Source: Zhihengliuella sp.
Lineage (GTDB): Bacteria > Actinomycetota > Actinomycetes > Actinomycetales > Micrococcaceae
Direction: 5' to 3'
Length of the DNA: 64,000 nt
Assembly: GCF_031178195.1 (NCBI RefSeq)
Contig: NZ_JAPSJL010000003.1
Coordinates: 186,001 to 250,000 of the forward strand
The notes below the pieces were generated by a model. That model worked only from the letters and a program-made list of their open reading frames with translations. It was not told the DNA's origin and searched no databases. This document shows, piece after piece, positions 1 through 11,024 of this stretch. The first letter of the stretch is position 1, and each line of letters begins with the position of its first letter. The position numbers were made by a program, and so were the translations under genes.

Positions 1-747
1 GCACTGTGGCAGGTCAATTCCGGCATCGCTGTCGTCATCGACTACATCGGCATCGTGATCGTGCTGTTGGTGCCGCTGCTGTTCGCCCCACGCTGGGTGC
101 TGGGCGTGCTCGCGACCGCCGCCCTGATCGCCTCGCCCCTGCTGAAGGGCTGGGCCGAACGGGAGGGCTTGATGGTGTGGGCGGCGGACGACCCCGTGCT
201 GGTGAGGCTCGTCTCCTGGTTCGTCCTCGGCCCGCACTACTGGGCGGCCCTGTTCCTGTTCTTCGCGCTCGCCGGCCTGATTATCGCGCGGTCGGACGTG
301 CGCGGTACCAGGACGCCGCTCCGGCTGGTCCTGACCGGAGGGGTACTCGGTGTCGTCGGGCTGGGCGCGGCCCTCGCGACGGGGTCGTGGCCGCACCCGG
401 GCTCGGCCGAACCCGCCGGAAACCTCGTGGCGCTCGGGTGCGCCGTCGGCCTGGTCGGGGCACTCCTGCTGCTGGAGCGGCACGCGGCGGGCCGTGGCGT
501 GCTGCGCGTGCTCGCTCCCCTCGAGTGGGCTGGACGGATGCCGCTGACGATCTACACGCTGCAGATCGTCCTGTTCGGCCTCGTGCGTGCTGCGACCGGC
601 TCCATCTCCTCGTGGTTGCTGCTCCTGGGGGCGACAGGACTCTCGCTTCTTTTCGCATGGGCGTGGACCCGCTGGATCTCCGGGCAGGGGCCGCTCGAGG
701 CCGCAGTCGCCTGGGCCTCGGGCCGTCCCGTCCGCCTCACCCAGTGA
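1..747 (+). CDS. Integral membrane acyltransferase-like protein, 3' part (DUF418/DUF1624 type)
   Basis: Reading frame 1 is open from the first base of the window, so this is the C-terminal 248 residues of a larger protein; the internal GTG at 55 is unlikely to be the real start. The visible part has about five or six hydrophobic helices. Near the C-terminus it carries GRMPLTIYTLQI followed by QGPLEAAVAW, which resembles the conserved end of DUF418 and heparan-glucosaminide-acetyltransferase-like (DUF1624) membrane proteins. Such proteins are thought to move acyl groups onto extracellular glycans or lipids. The catalytic N-terminal region lies outside the window, so substrate and exact family cannot be settled. 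No terminator-like hairpin follows the stop. Confidence 0.5.
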   Translation, partial: ALWQVNSGIAVVIDYIGIVIVLLVPLLFAPRWVLGVLATAALIASPLLKGWAEREGLMVWAADDPVLVRLVSWFVLGPHYWAALFLFFALAGLIIARSDVRGTRTPLRLVLTGGVLGVVGLGAALATGSWPHPGSAEPAGNLVALGCAVGLVGALLLLERHAAGRGVLRVLAPLEWAGRMPLTIYTLQIVLFGLVRAATGSISSWLLLLGATGLSLLFAWAWTRWISGQGPLEAAVAWASGRPVRLTQ

Positions 748-802
748 CGGCTGACGCCCCACGGTTCGTGCGGTGGATGGAGCAGAACCACTGAGAAAGT
801 AC

Positions 803-836
803 GATTCACGCCAAGAATGCTGGTGATTTACGCCAA
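803..836. promoter_or_regulatory. Direct repeat GATTYACGCCAA, two copies
   Basis: GATTCACGCCAA (803-814) and GATTTACGCCAA (825-836) repeat with a 22-bp period, close to two DNA turns. They lie in an unusually AT-rich spacer 130-165 bp upstream of the secreted-protein start at 969. Same-face spacing suggests a dimeric activator or repressor site (inference). Confidence 0.35.
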
Positions 837-968
837 ACTGGGCAATTCATGACAATTTGGGCGGAGCTTGAGGTTTGACTGGGTGCGGTTCACCACAACG
901 GGGGGATTGCTGGGCCGGCACGGCGCGGCATGGGTCTCTTCCACATCGACTTCAAGGAGCGACACCGC

Positions 969-1535
969 ATGTCCAACGAAGAATTCACCACGTCCGGCCT
1001 CAGCCGCCGTTCCGTCACCAAGGCCGCCGCCTGGTCCATGCCCGTCATCGCCGCGGCCGTCGCCGCCCCGATGGCCTCGGCTTCGCCGGCCACCACGTTC
1101 GACGTCACTGTTGCCGGCTCCTGCGTCGGCGGCATCACCATTCCGCTCACGGACATCACCGCCTTTGGCGACCCGACGTTCACGATCACGGCTACCACGG
1201 GTGCGATCCCGGCCGGCACGATCTTCAACCTCTCCACTGGTTCGCTGCTGAGCCTCGGCGTCATCAGCTCCTCCGATCTCCTGACGGCGAGCCTCCTGGA
1301 CGACGGTTCGATCCAGCTGGTCACCACGGGCGAGATCGCGGAAGGGTCCTCTGTCACGGTCTCCGTCCCGGTCTCCGATGCCGCTATCAACGCGGACCTG
1401 CTGGGCAACTACACGCTCTCGTACGTCTCCGCTCCCGCCGGGTTCACCGAGGCGGGCCCGGGTGCGAACTCGGACTCCGTCAGCAACACGCAGGCTACGG
1501 TGCTTGGTCAGACCGTCAGCATCTGCGCCGCCTAG
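969..1535 (+). CDS. Secreted protein with twin-arginine-like signal, unknown function
   Basis: The start at ATG 969 is preferred over the upstream ATG at 930 because AAGGAG at 954-959 sits 9 nt before it. The 188-residue product begins with a short polar stretch, then SRRSVTKAAAW followed by a hydrophobic run rich in Ala and Met and an ASA cleavage-like site near residue 38; this fits a Tat or long Sec signal peptide. The mature part is about 150 residues, rich in Thr, Ser, Gly and Ile, with two Cys (one near its start, one four residues from the end) that could form a disulfide. It looks like a small all-beta secreted domain. I do not recognise a family and propose no enzymatic role. The gene is monocistronic, with its own SD and a strong terminator. 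Confidence 0.75.
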   Translation: MSNEEFTTSGLSRRSVTKAAAWSMPVIAAAVAAPMASASPATTFDVTVAGSCVGGITIPLTDITAFGDPTFTITATTGAIPAGTIFNLSTGSLLSLGVISSSDLLTASLLDDGSIQLVTTGEIAEGSSVTVSVPVSDAAINADLLGNYTLSYVSAPAGFTEAGPGANSDSVSNTQATVLGQTVSICAA

Positions 1536-1568
1536 TCGGCTATCGGCCCGCTCCGGCGGGCCACTCGA

Positions 1569-1604
1569 CGGCCCCGCTTCCTCTTCGGAGGGCGGGGCCG
1601 TTTC
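1569..1604 (+). terminator. Rho-independent-like terminator
   Basis: CGGCCCCGC (1569-1577) pairs perfectly with GCGGGGCCG (1592-1600), with an inner CCTC-TTCG-GAGG stem-loop and TTTC after it. It ends the secreted-protein unit. Confidence 0.8.
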
Positions 1605-1716
1605 GATTGGCCGGTCATCCCTGCCGGTAGCTGTACCTCTTGCTGATCCCCTTTCTGTCACAGCCAATATGGCAGAATGGTTGATCGTGCCCAGCCCCGC
1701 ACGGGGTGAATCACGG

Positions 1717-1791
1717 TCCGCCCTGGTGTAATGGCAGCACGCCGGCCTTTGGAGCCGTGCAGTCTAGGTTCGAATCCTAGGGGCGGAACCA
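1717..1791 (+). tRNA. tRNA-Gln(TTG), CCA encoded
   Basis: The acceptor stem TCCGCCC (1717-1723) pairs with GGGCGGA (1781-1787), discriminator A1788, and CCA is encoded at 1789-1791. The T loop reads GGTTCGAATCC. The anticodon loop CTTTGGA gives anticodon TTG, decoding CAA. The first anticodon-stem pair looks like a C-T mismatch; the other arms pair. It lies 85 bp upstream of glmU on the same strand. The spacer between the secreted-protein terminator and glmU holds only this tRNA and glmU promoter sequence (TAGACT near 1820). Confidence 0.93.
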
Positions 1792-1876
1792 CGCCGGAAG
1801 GGCGCGGACGATCAACCGTTAGACTGGGGACGCTCGGCGCAGGCTGGGCCATGCAGTCGATCGCAGGGAGTAGAAC

Positions 1877-3328
<1,452 letters not shown>

Positions 3329-3370
3329 AACCCCCTCTCAAGCCCCGCCCCGTTTCAAGGAAGAGGATCG

Positions 3371-4354
3371 ATGAGCGAACTCCGCCGCACAGAAGACAAG
3401 AAGATGGTGGTGGCCACAGGCCGCGCCCATCCTGAGCTCGCGGAGGAAGTCGCGAAGCACTTGGGCATCGACCTGCTGCCCATGAGCGCGTACGACTTCG
3501 CCAACGGTGAGATCTACGTCCGCTCGGGAGAGTCGGTCCGCGGCAAGGATGTCTTCCTCATGCAGTCGCATCCGGCGCCGCTGAACAACTGGCTCATGGA
3601 GCAGTTGATCATGATCGACTCCATGAAGCGCGCCTCCGCCCGCCGCATCACTGTGGTCGCCCCGTGCTACCCGTATGCGCGGCAGGACAAGAAGGGCCGT
3701 GGCCGCGAGCCGATCTCGGCGCGCCTGGTCGCCGACCTCTACAAGACCGCCGGCGCCGACCGTGTGATCAGCGTGGACCTGCACACCGCGCAGATCCAGG
3801 GCTTCTTCGACGGCCCCGTGGACCACCTGGTGGCCATCCCGCTGCTGGCCGACTACATCCGCGGCCGCGTCGGCTCGGACAGCGTCACCGTCGTCTCGCC
3901 GGACACCGGCCGCGTCCGCGTCGCCGAGCAGTGGGCCGAGCGCCTCGGCGGCGTCCCGCTGGCCTTCGTGCACAAGACCCGCGACCTGACGGTCCCGAAC
4001 CAGGCGCTGTCCAAGACCGTGGTCGGCGACATCGAGGGCCGCACCTGCGTCCTGATCGACGACATGATCGACACCGGCGGCACCATCTCCGGCGCGGTCC
4101 GCGTCCTGAAGGAGGCCGGCGCCAAGGACGTCATCATCGCCGCGACGCACGCGGTCTTCTCCGAGCCCGCCGCCCAGCGGCTCGCCGAGTCCGGTGCGCG
4201 CGAGGTCGTCGTCACGAACACCCTGCCGATCCCGAGCTCGAAGCGCTTCGAGCAGCTGACGGTCCTCTCGATCGCACCGCTGCTGGCCCGCGCGATCAAG
4301 GAGGTCTTCGAGGACGGCTCGATCACCAGCCTGTTCGACGGCGTCACCCACTGA
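3371..4354 (+). CDS. prs: Ribose-phosphate pyrophosphokinase (PRPP synthetase)
   Basis: Converts ribose-5-phosphate and ATP to PRPP for purine, pyrimidine, His and Trp synthesis. The 327-residue protein is full length and shows class I features: the flexible-loop RQDKKGRGREPISARL, DLHTAQIQGFFDGPVDHL, and the PRPP-binding signature VLIDDMIDTGGTISGA (about residues 227-242). The ATG has a GGAAGAGGA-type SD. It directly follows glmU, and a bidirectional hairpin terminator lies just downstream, separating it from the convergent PqqD-like gene. Confidence 0.97.
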   Translation: MSELRRTEDKKMVVATGRAHPELAEEVAKHLGIDLLPMSAYDFANGEIYVRSGESVRGKDVFLMQSHPAPLNNWLMEQLIMIDSMKRASARRITVVAPCYPYARQDKKGRGREPISARLVADLYKTAGADRVISVDLHTAQIQGFFDGPVDHLVAIPLLADYIRGRVGSDSVTVVSPDTGRVRVAEQWAERLGGVPLAFVHKTRDLTVPNQALSKTVVGDIEGRTCVLIDDMIDTGGTISGAVRVLKEAGAKDVIIAATHAVFSEPAAQRLAESGAREVVVTNTLPIPSSKRFEQLTVLSIAPLLARAIKEVFEDGSITSLFDGVTH

Positions 4355-4380
4355 CGCACGACGTCGACGAGTCCTGACGA

Positions 4381-4425
4381 AAGGCCCGGACGCGCACGCT
4401 CATCGAGCGTCGCCGTCCGGGCCTT
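4381..4425. terminator. Bidirectional terminator between prs and the PqqD-like gene
   Basis: AAGGCCCGGAC (4381-4391) pairs with GTCCGGGCCTT (4415-4425), with a second inner stem ACGCT/AGCGT. A's on the left and T's on the right let it work for both convergent genes. Confidence 0.85.
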
Positions 4426-4453
4426 CCGGCGTCTGTCGGAGGAGCGGACCTCG

Positions 4454-4840
4454 CTAGTTGACGGCGTGCCGGCGTGCGGGGAGGCGCTCGGCCAGGCCGG
4501 CGTCGGCGAGCTGCTCCAGGAACTGCTCCACGTCGGACTCGATCTCCACCGGCTCGACGCCAAACTCGGCCGCCGTGGTGCGGGCGACCGTGGCCGCCGT
4601 GGCGCCCTCGTCCGGCATTCTGCCGAGCACCTCCCAGATGGCGGAGGCGGACCCGGTGAGCACGAGCGGCTGCGGAGCGTCGCGCGGCGGACGTCCGTCC
4701 ATGTCGAACAAGGGCAGGAGTGCATGCCGGTCCTCGGCCGGGGAGCGGACCTCGGCGACCTCGCCGGCACGGCGGTAGTGGACCGGTGCCGAAGTCCGGG
4801 AGGCGCCGTCCTCGGGGCGGGCGGAAGTGCTGGGAGCCAT
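4454..4840 (-). CDS. PqqD-like (RRE-fold) small protein
   Basis: The 128-residue product has a C-terminal region (about 55-125) with the PqqD-family pattern: a strand pair, LTGSASAIWEVLGRM, a TAATVARTTAAEFGV helix, then VEQFLEQLADAGLAERLP. PqqD-like domains are peptide-binding chaperones (RiPP recognition elements) that present precursor peptides to modifying enzymes. No radical SAM or other modifying enzyme lies nearby, so any partner is unknown. The start at 4840 is chosen because TACGAT on the minus strand lies 6 nt before that ATG, which suggests a leaderless mRNA; an upstream in-frame ATG (4930) would overlap the rplY leader side. A second PqqD-like domain occurs in the gene at 9022-10263. 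Confidence 0.7.
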   Translation of the reverse strand: MAPSTSARPEDGASRTSAPVHYRRAGEVAEVRSPAEDRHALLPLFDMDGRPPRDAPQPLVLTGSASAIWEVLGRMPDEGATAATVARTTAAEFGVEPVEIESDVEQFLEQLADAGLAERLPARRHAVN

Positions 4841-4846
4841 GAAGCC

Positions 4847-4852
4847 ATCGTA
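4847..4852 (-). promoter_or_regulatory. -10 box TACGAT, 6 nt before a start codon
   Basis: The minus strand reads TACGAT, six bases, then the ATG of the PqqD-like gene. This places transcription initiation at or beside the start codon (leaderless, inferred). Confidence 0.4.
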
Positions 4853-4987
4853 GTGGGGATGCTCACGCCGCGGGCACGCCGCGTGGCTGGTAGGATGGCC
4901 TGCGAATGCCCAGGCGAGGGAATGGCTCAATAGCTGATTCCGTGATCGACGAGGCTAGCGACACCACAGGTGTGTCCCTAGATTTCT

Positions 4988-5020
4988 CGGCCGGCCTACG
5001 CACTGCGACGTAGCCGGCCG
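4988..5020 (+). promoter_or_regulatory. Leader hairpin upstream of rplY
   Basis: CGGCCGG-C-CTACG (4988-5000) pairs with CGTAG-CCGGCCG (5009-5020) as 7 + 5 bp around one bulged C, with an 8-nt loop. It sits about 55 nt before the rplY ATG and has no T run. It could be a 5' UTR control element for the ribosomal protein mRNA, or the terminator of an unseen upstream transcript. Confidence 0.4.
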
Positions 5021-5073
5021 TTCTGCTGATCGGCTCCCGGGCGTGCACGACCCGCATCGAAGATGGAGAAACC

Positions 5074-5670
5074 ATGTCTGATCAGTACAAGCTCCCGGTA
5101 GAGCTCCGCACCGAGTTCGGCAAGGGCTACGCCCGCCGCGCCCGTGCCAACGGCCAGGTCCCCGCGGTCATCTACGGCCACGGCACCGACCCGATCCACG
5201 TGCTGCTCCCGGCCCAGGAGGCGTCGCTGGCCCTCCGCCACTCGAACGCCCTGCTCGACCTCCAGATCGACGGCAAGTCCCAGCTGGCTCTGGCCAAGGA
5301 CATCCAGCGCGAGGCCATCCGCGGCTTCCTGGTCCACGTCGACCTGCTGGTCGTCAACCGCGGCGAGAAGGTCACGGTCGACGTCAACGTCCACACCGAG
5401 GGCGAGACCGCGCCGGGCAGCATGCTCGAGCAGGAGCTCTTCACCGTGTCCGTCGAGGCCGACGCCACGCAGCTGCCGGAGTACGTCTCCCTCGACGTCC
5501 AGGGCAAGGAGGTCGGCGACGTGCTGCACGCCTCCGATCTGGTCCTCCCGGCCGGCACCACCCTGCTGACCGAGGCCGACGCCGTCGTCGCCACCGTGCA
5601 CGCACCGCGCGGCGCCGAGACCCCGGACGAGGCCGCCGAGACCGAGGCCTCCGCAGAGTCCGCCGAGTAA
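5074..5670 (+). CDS. rplY: 50S ribosomal protein L25/general stress protein Ctc
   Basis: Binds 5S rRNA in the large subunit. The N-terminal L25 domain (about 1-95) contains ELRTEFGKGYARRARANGQVPAVIYGHG. The C-terminal TL5/Ctc beta domain follows (about 100-180), with VDVNVHTEGETAPG and LPEYVSLDVQGKEVGD. An acidic Glu/Ala tail ends the 198-residue protein, a normal length for the long actinobacterial form. The ATG is preceded by a GGAGAAACC SD-like sequence and a 230-bp leader with a strong hairpin. pth starts 11 bp after the stop, so the two are co-transcribed; rplY-pth is a widely conserved translation-related pair. Confidence 0.96.
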   Translation: MSDQYKLPVELRTEFGKGYARRARANGQVPAVIYGHGTDPIHVLLPAQEASLALRHSNALLDLQIDGKSQLALAKDIQREAIRGFLVHVDLLVVNRGEKVTVDVNVHTEGETAPGSMLEQELFTVSVEADATQLPEYVSLDVQGKEVGDVLHASDLVLPAGTTLLTEADAVVATVHAPRGAETPDEAAETEASAESAE

Positions 5671-5681
5671 TCTCGGGCTCC

Positions 5682-6260
5682 ATGTCTCAGGACACCTGGC
5701 TGGTAGCCGGGCTCGGCAATCCCGGGCCCGGCTACACGCATCATCGGCACAATATCGGCCAGAAGGTCGTCGACGAGCTCGCCGTGCGCCTCGGCGCGAA
5801 CTTCAAGGCCCACAAGGCCCGCGCCCAGGTCGCCGAGGGGCGCCTCGGCATCGGAGGCCCGCGGCTCGTCCTGGCCAAGCCGTTGACGTACATGAACCTC
5901 AGCGGCGGCCCGGTCGCCGCCCTCGCCAAGTTCTACTCCGTCGATCCCGCGCACGTCATCGCCGTGCACGACGAGATCGACGTCGATTTCGGCCGCGTGC
6001 GCGTCAAACTCGGCGGCAGCGAGAACGGCCACAACGGCCTGCGCGACATCTCCAAGGCCATCGCGACCAAGGCCTACCCTCGCGTCCGGGTCGGCGTCGG
6101 CCGGCCCCCGGGCCGGATGGAGGCCGCCGCGTTCGTGCTCCGCGACTTCTCTACCGCCGAGAAGAAGGAGCTGCCGTTCCTCATCGACGACGCCGCGGAC
6201 GCCGTCGAGCTGCTCGTCACCAGCGGCCTCGAGGCAGCGCAGGAGCGCTTCGCCGGATAG
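5682..6260 (+). CDS. pth: Peptidyl-tRNA hydrolase
   Basis: Recycles peptidyl-tRNAs released from stalled ribosomes by cleaving the peptide-tRNA ester. The 192-residue protein has the family landmarks GLGNPGPGYTHHRHNIG with the catalytic His near residue 22, LAKPLTYMNLSG with the substrate-binding Asn, and VHDEIDVDFGRVRVKLGGSENGHNGLRDI with the catalytic Asp and Asn. It lies 11 bp after rplY in the same unit. The 144-bp spacer to sufS has no clear terminator. Confidence 0.96.
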   Translation: MSQDTWLVAGLGNPGPGYTHHRHNIGQKVVDELAVRLGANFKAHKARAQVAEGRLGIGGPRLVLAKPLTYMNLSGGPVAALAKFYSVDPAHVIAVHDEIDVDFGRVRVKLGGSENGHNGLRDISKAIATKAYPRVRVGVGRPPGRMEAAAFVLRDFSTAEKKELPFLIDDAADAVELLVTSGLEAAQERFAG

Positions 6261-6353
6261 CACCGTGCCGGACTCTGGCCCCCAGGGTAGGTAAGGCATC
6301 GCTGGGGTGTGCTCGGCACGCCGAAGTGGGATGATTCGGATACAGACACGTAG

Positions 6354-8170
<1,817 letters not shown>

Positions 8171-8172
8171 CC

Positions 8173-8943
8173 GTGGCCGAGGAGAACCCGGACGGCCGGG
8201 TCGGGGAAACCGCCGAGGGCCGGACCGGCGCCGCGACGCGGACCGGGCGCCGCCAATGGCCCGTCTGGCTGAGCTTCGTCGTGAACCTGCTCATCGCCCT
8301 GGTGGTCGTCGCGCTGGTCCAGGCCTTCGTCGTGAAGATCTTCACGGTGCCCAGCGGCTCCATGGAGCCCACGCTGAACGTGGGCGACCGGATCGTCGCC
8401 AACCGGCTGCCGTACCCGGAGACGACGCCCGAGCGAGGAGATGTCGTCGTATTCGCCGCAGACGGCGTGTGGGAGCGCGAAGTGCCGGAGCCAGGCCCGC
8501 TCATGAGCGCCGCGCAGTGGTTCGGGGACCTGACGGGCATCGGCCCCTCGAGCGAGCACTACCTGGTCAAGCGTGTCATCGGAGTGCCGGGCGACACCGT
8601 GGAGTGCTGCGACGACGGCGGGCGGCTCCTCGTCAACGGCGAGGCGCAGGAGGAGCCCTACCGCGGCAACACCTATCCGTTCGAGCCGGGCCTCCTCGAC
8701 TGCGCCACCGAGAATCGCTCGCAGCGCTGCTTCGGCCCCCTCACCGTGGGGGAGGGCGAACTGCTCGTCATGGGCGACCACCGCAGCAACTCGGCCGACT
8801 CCGTCATCGGCTGCCGGACGGCGCTCGTGCCGGCGGAGGGCGACGCGGCCGCCGGCCAGGACTGCTTCCGGCCGGTCGAGACGAACGACGTCGTCGGCAA
8901 GGTGGTTCAGAAGCTGATCCCCTGGGGCCGCGACGGCCTCTGA
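8173..8943 (+). CDS. lepB: Signal peptidase I
   Basis: Membrane serine protease that removes signal peptides from exported proteins. A cytosolic N-terminus of about 35 residues precedes one membrane helix (VNLLIALVVVALVQAFVV). The catalytic Ser is in TVPSGSMEPTLNVGD (about residue 59). The catalytic Lys is in YLVKRVIGVPGDTVE, and MGDHRSNSADS is box E. The 256-residue length is normal. An insert carries CCDDGG and a second pair of Cys (DCATENRSQRC) that could form extracytoplasmic disulfides. GTG start 3 bp after sufU; coupling to sufSU is by position only. Confidence 0.95.
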   Translation: MAEENPDGRVGETAEGRTGAATRTGRRQWPVWLSFVVNLLIALVVVALVQAFVVKIFTVPSGSMEPTLNVGDRIVANRLPYPETTPERGDVVVFAADGVWEREVPEPGPLMSAAQWFGDLTGIGPSSEHYLVKRVIGVPGDTVECCDDGGRLLVNGEAQEEPYRGNTYPFEPGLLDCATENRSQRCFGPLTVGEGELLVMGDHRSNSADSVIGCRTALVPAEGDAAAGQDCFRPVETNDVVGKVVQKLIPWGRDGL

Positions 8944-8990
8944 GGCACTGCGGGAGCTGAGGTACTGCAGGCGCTGAGGCACCGCGGGCG
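8940..8990. repeat. 17-bp tandem repeat, three copies
   Basis: CTGAGGCACTGCGGGAG (8940-8956) is followed by two variants at 8957-8973 and 8974-8990, starting on the lepB stop. A truncated fourth copy (CTGG) follows. One of four short intergenic tandem repeats in the window. Confidence 0.85.
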
Positions 8991-9021
8991 CTGGAGGGCG
9001 AGCCCCGTCCGGGGGAGGGGG

Positions 9022-10263
9022 TCAGCCGCGCAGGAGCACGCCGTGCTCGACCAGCGTGTCCAGCTGCTCCGCCAGCAGCCGCGCCCCGTGCGGGTGGTCG
9101 CCGGCTACGGCGACGACGCCTTTGAGGAGGTCCTCCGCGGTGCGCGGCACGGCGGCCAGCTCCCAGAGGAGGGGGCCGAGGCCCCGGAGGACCAGCAGCC
9201 GCTCTCCGGCGAGGACGGCGAGGCTGTGCCCGCGCGCATCGTCGACCGAGATCGCGTCGTCCGTCGGCGCGCGCCGGAACCGCACCGTCCCCCCGGCGCC
9301 CGGGGCCTCGACCCGCGTGACCGGCGCTTCCGGCCCGAGCGGCACGGGGGACCATTCACGGTGACCGTCGGCCGGAGGCCCGGCGTCGTGCCCGGCACCG
9401 GAGAGCAGATCGCGCACCAGCGGCACGAGTGTCTCGGCCTCGGTGTAGGTCAGGCGCAATGCCCCGCCGCACGCGTCGAGCAGCTCGGCTAGCCGGCACA
9501 GCCCGCGGGGCAGCTGCGAGAGCGACGACGTCTGGGGGGCCAGGTGCTCCAGAGCCTCGGAGAGCGGCAGCCGGGCGGCCGTCGGCGCGGGCGGGCTACC
9601 GTCGGCGAGGACTCGGCCCCGGGCGGGGCCGGTGGTGCTGTCCTCATCCGCCGCGACGGCAATGGGCAGATCATCGGGCAGATCACCGGGCGAGGGCTCC
9701 TGCCGGTCCAGCACGGCGATCCGGCGCAGCACGGGCGCCGCGGGAGCCGGCAGCAGACCGAGCTCGTCCGGGCCCGCCTGGCGCTTCGGACGCCGGCCCG
9801 AGGGCGGCAGCAGCGACAGGGGCTTCGGGAAGGGCACGATCCCGGCGTCGCTCCTCACCACCACGGTCTCGTCGGTGAGGTAGCCGAAGTGCCGGCCGAG
9901 CACCCGGGTGGCGGTCGTCTTGCCGACGCCACTGGCCGCGACGAGCGCGACCGCCGCACCGGTCTCCGGCAGCGCGAGCGCGGCCCCGTGCAGCATCACG
10001 GCGTCGCCGCGTCCCGACTCGATAGCAGCACCGGTCGCCGTGTAGACCAGACGCTCGTGGAACCCCTCCCAGTCGTGGCCGGGGTGCTTCAGGAGAGCGT
10101 CGTCCGCGTCACCGGCGTCGACGACGGGCCGGCAGCGGCTCCACGCCGTCTCGAGGGTTCGGGCGTCGGCCTCGTCGAGGCCGGCCGCGGCGAATGTCCC
10201 CGCGGCGGCCCGGGCGCGGAAACGCCACCCGCCGGGACGTTCGGGATTGGAGGAGTCAGGCAC
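9022..10263 (-). CDS. HPr-kinase-like P-loop protein with C-terminal PqqD-like domain
   Basis: A 413-residue protein starting at GTG. Residues about 85-145 form a nucleotide-binding core, with HGAALALP, the Walker A-like VAASGVGKTTATRVLG, and GYLTDETVVV, resembling the C-terminal kinase domain of HPr kinase/phosphorylase and its RiPP-cluster relatives. The C-terminal 75 residues (LLVLRGLGPLLWELAAVPRTAEDLL through LVEHGVLLRG) match the PqqD/RRE pattern. Between them is a Pro/Ala-rich region of low conservation. HPrK-like and PqqD proteins co-occur in peptide-modification clusters in other bacteria, but no precursor peptide or radical SAM enzyme is visible here. It is followed 11 bp upstream by the DUF2505 gene on the same strand, so they may be co-transcribed. 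Function unknown. Confidence 0.65.
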   Translation of the reverse strand: MPDSSNPERPGGWRFRARAAAGTFAAAGLDEADARTLETAWSRCRPVVDAGDADDALLKHPGHDWEGFHERLVYTATGAAIESGRGDAVMLHGAALALPETGAAVALVAASGVGKTTATRVLGRHFGYLTDETVVVRSDAGIVPFPKPLSLLPPSGRRPKRQAGPDELGLLPAPAAPVLRRIAVLDRQEPSPGDLPDDLPIAVAADEDSTTGPARGRVLADGSPPAPTAARLPLSEALEHLAPQTSSLSQLPRGLCRLAELLDACGGALRLTYTEAETLVPLVRDLLSGAGHDAGPPADGHREWSPVPLGPEAPVTRVEAPGAGGTVRFRRAPTDDAISVDDARGHSLAVLAGERLLVLRGLGPLLWELAAVPRTAEDLLKGVVAVAGDHPHGARLLAEQLDTLVEHGVLLRG

Positions 10264-10274
10264 GAGCTGGCCGG

Positions 10275-10775
10275 TCAGGAGCGGGCGCTGAGCCAGGCCT
10301 GGGCCTCCTTGGCCTGCAGGTTGAGCGCCTTCCCGAGGAACGGCTCGGCGGCCGAGGCGATCTTGCCGCCGAGGAACGGCACACTGGACTTCACCTCGCC
10401 GGAGAGCTCGACGACGGTCTCCCCGCCGCGGGCGACCAGGCGCTGGACGGCCTTCACGTCCACGGGCGCGCCCGCGACGTCGACGGCGATGTCCACGGTG
10501 CGGCTGCCGTCGGCCGCCGGGGCGGACCAGTTCTCCCGCTGCGTGACCGTCATGGTGGCGCCGACGAACTTGCGGGCCAGATCCGGCAGGCGGTCGGTGG
10601 GCACCGCGCGGACGGCGGTCAGCGTGAAGGCCCCCGTGACCGGTCCGGTGACGTCGAAGTCCGTCAGCGTGCCGCCGGCCTTGGCGCTCACGTGCTGCAC
10701 GAACTCGCGGTCGGCGAAGACCTCGGCGATCCTCTCCGCGGGGTAGGGCAGGGTGGTGGTGGCGTTCAGGGCCAT
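10275..10775 (-). CDS. DUF2505 domain protein
   Basis: The 166-residue product matches the DUF2505 pattern (a START/SRPBCC-like lipid- or ligand-binding fold): an N-terminal TTLPYPAERIAEVFADREFVQHV, a central beta-rich part with FVGATMTVTQRENW, and a C-terminal amphipathic helix (PFLGKALNLQAKEAQAWL). No catalytic motif is evident. The ATG has GGAGCACCTCC just upstream. It is divergent from mfd across a 249-bp spacer and lies upstream of the HPrK-like gene on the same strand. Confidence 0.8.
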   Translation of the reverse strand: MALNATTTLPYPAERIAEVFADREFVQHVSAKAGGTLTDFDVTGPVTGAFTLTAVRAVPTDRLPDLARKFVGATMTVTQRENWSAPAADGSRTVDIAVDVAGAPVDVKAVQRLVARGGETVVELSGEVKSSVPFLGGKIASAAEPFLGKALNLQAKEAQAWLSARS

Positions 10776-11024
10776 GGAGGTGCTCCTTCGTCGGTGACGT
10801 CCGTCTCCCGCCTACTCTATGCGAGCCCCGGCGTCCCCGACGGCACCGCGTTGCCGGACGCGGTCCGGCTCCGGTCGGGACGCGGCCCCGTCCACAGGTC
10901 GGTCGGCGTCGCGGCGCCGCGGGCGGGGCGAGGGGGTAATCTGGTACAGCTCCCGGTATTCCCGTCCTCGGTGGATCCCGGGTCTTCGTGTTGCCCTCCC
11001 CACGGACCTCCGAAAGGGAAAACC
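10776..11024. other. Divergent spacer between the DUF2505 gene and mfd
   Basis: A gene-free 249-bp spacer. The only element I can point to is TAATCT (10937-10942), a possible -10 box for mfd about 80 nt before its ATG. I see no repeat or operator in it. Confidence 0.4.

Noticed and set aside
55-747. GTG 55 as the real start of the first gene
   Set aside because: The frame is open and hydrophobic back to base 1, and family members are longer, so the gene is truncated by the window edge.
828-1667. 279-codon open frame on the minus strand over the secreted-protein gene
   Set aside because: Low-complexity Arg/Gly/Asp product typical of a GC-rich shadow; the plus-strand gene has SD, signal peptide and terminator.
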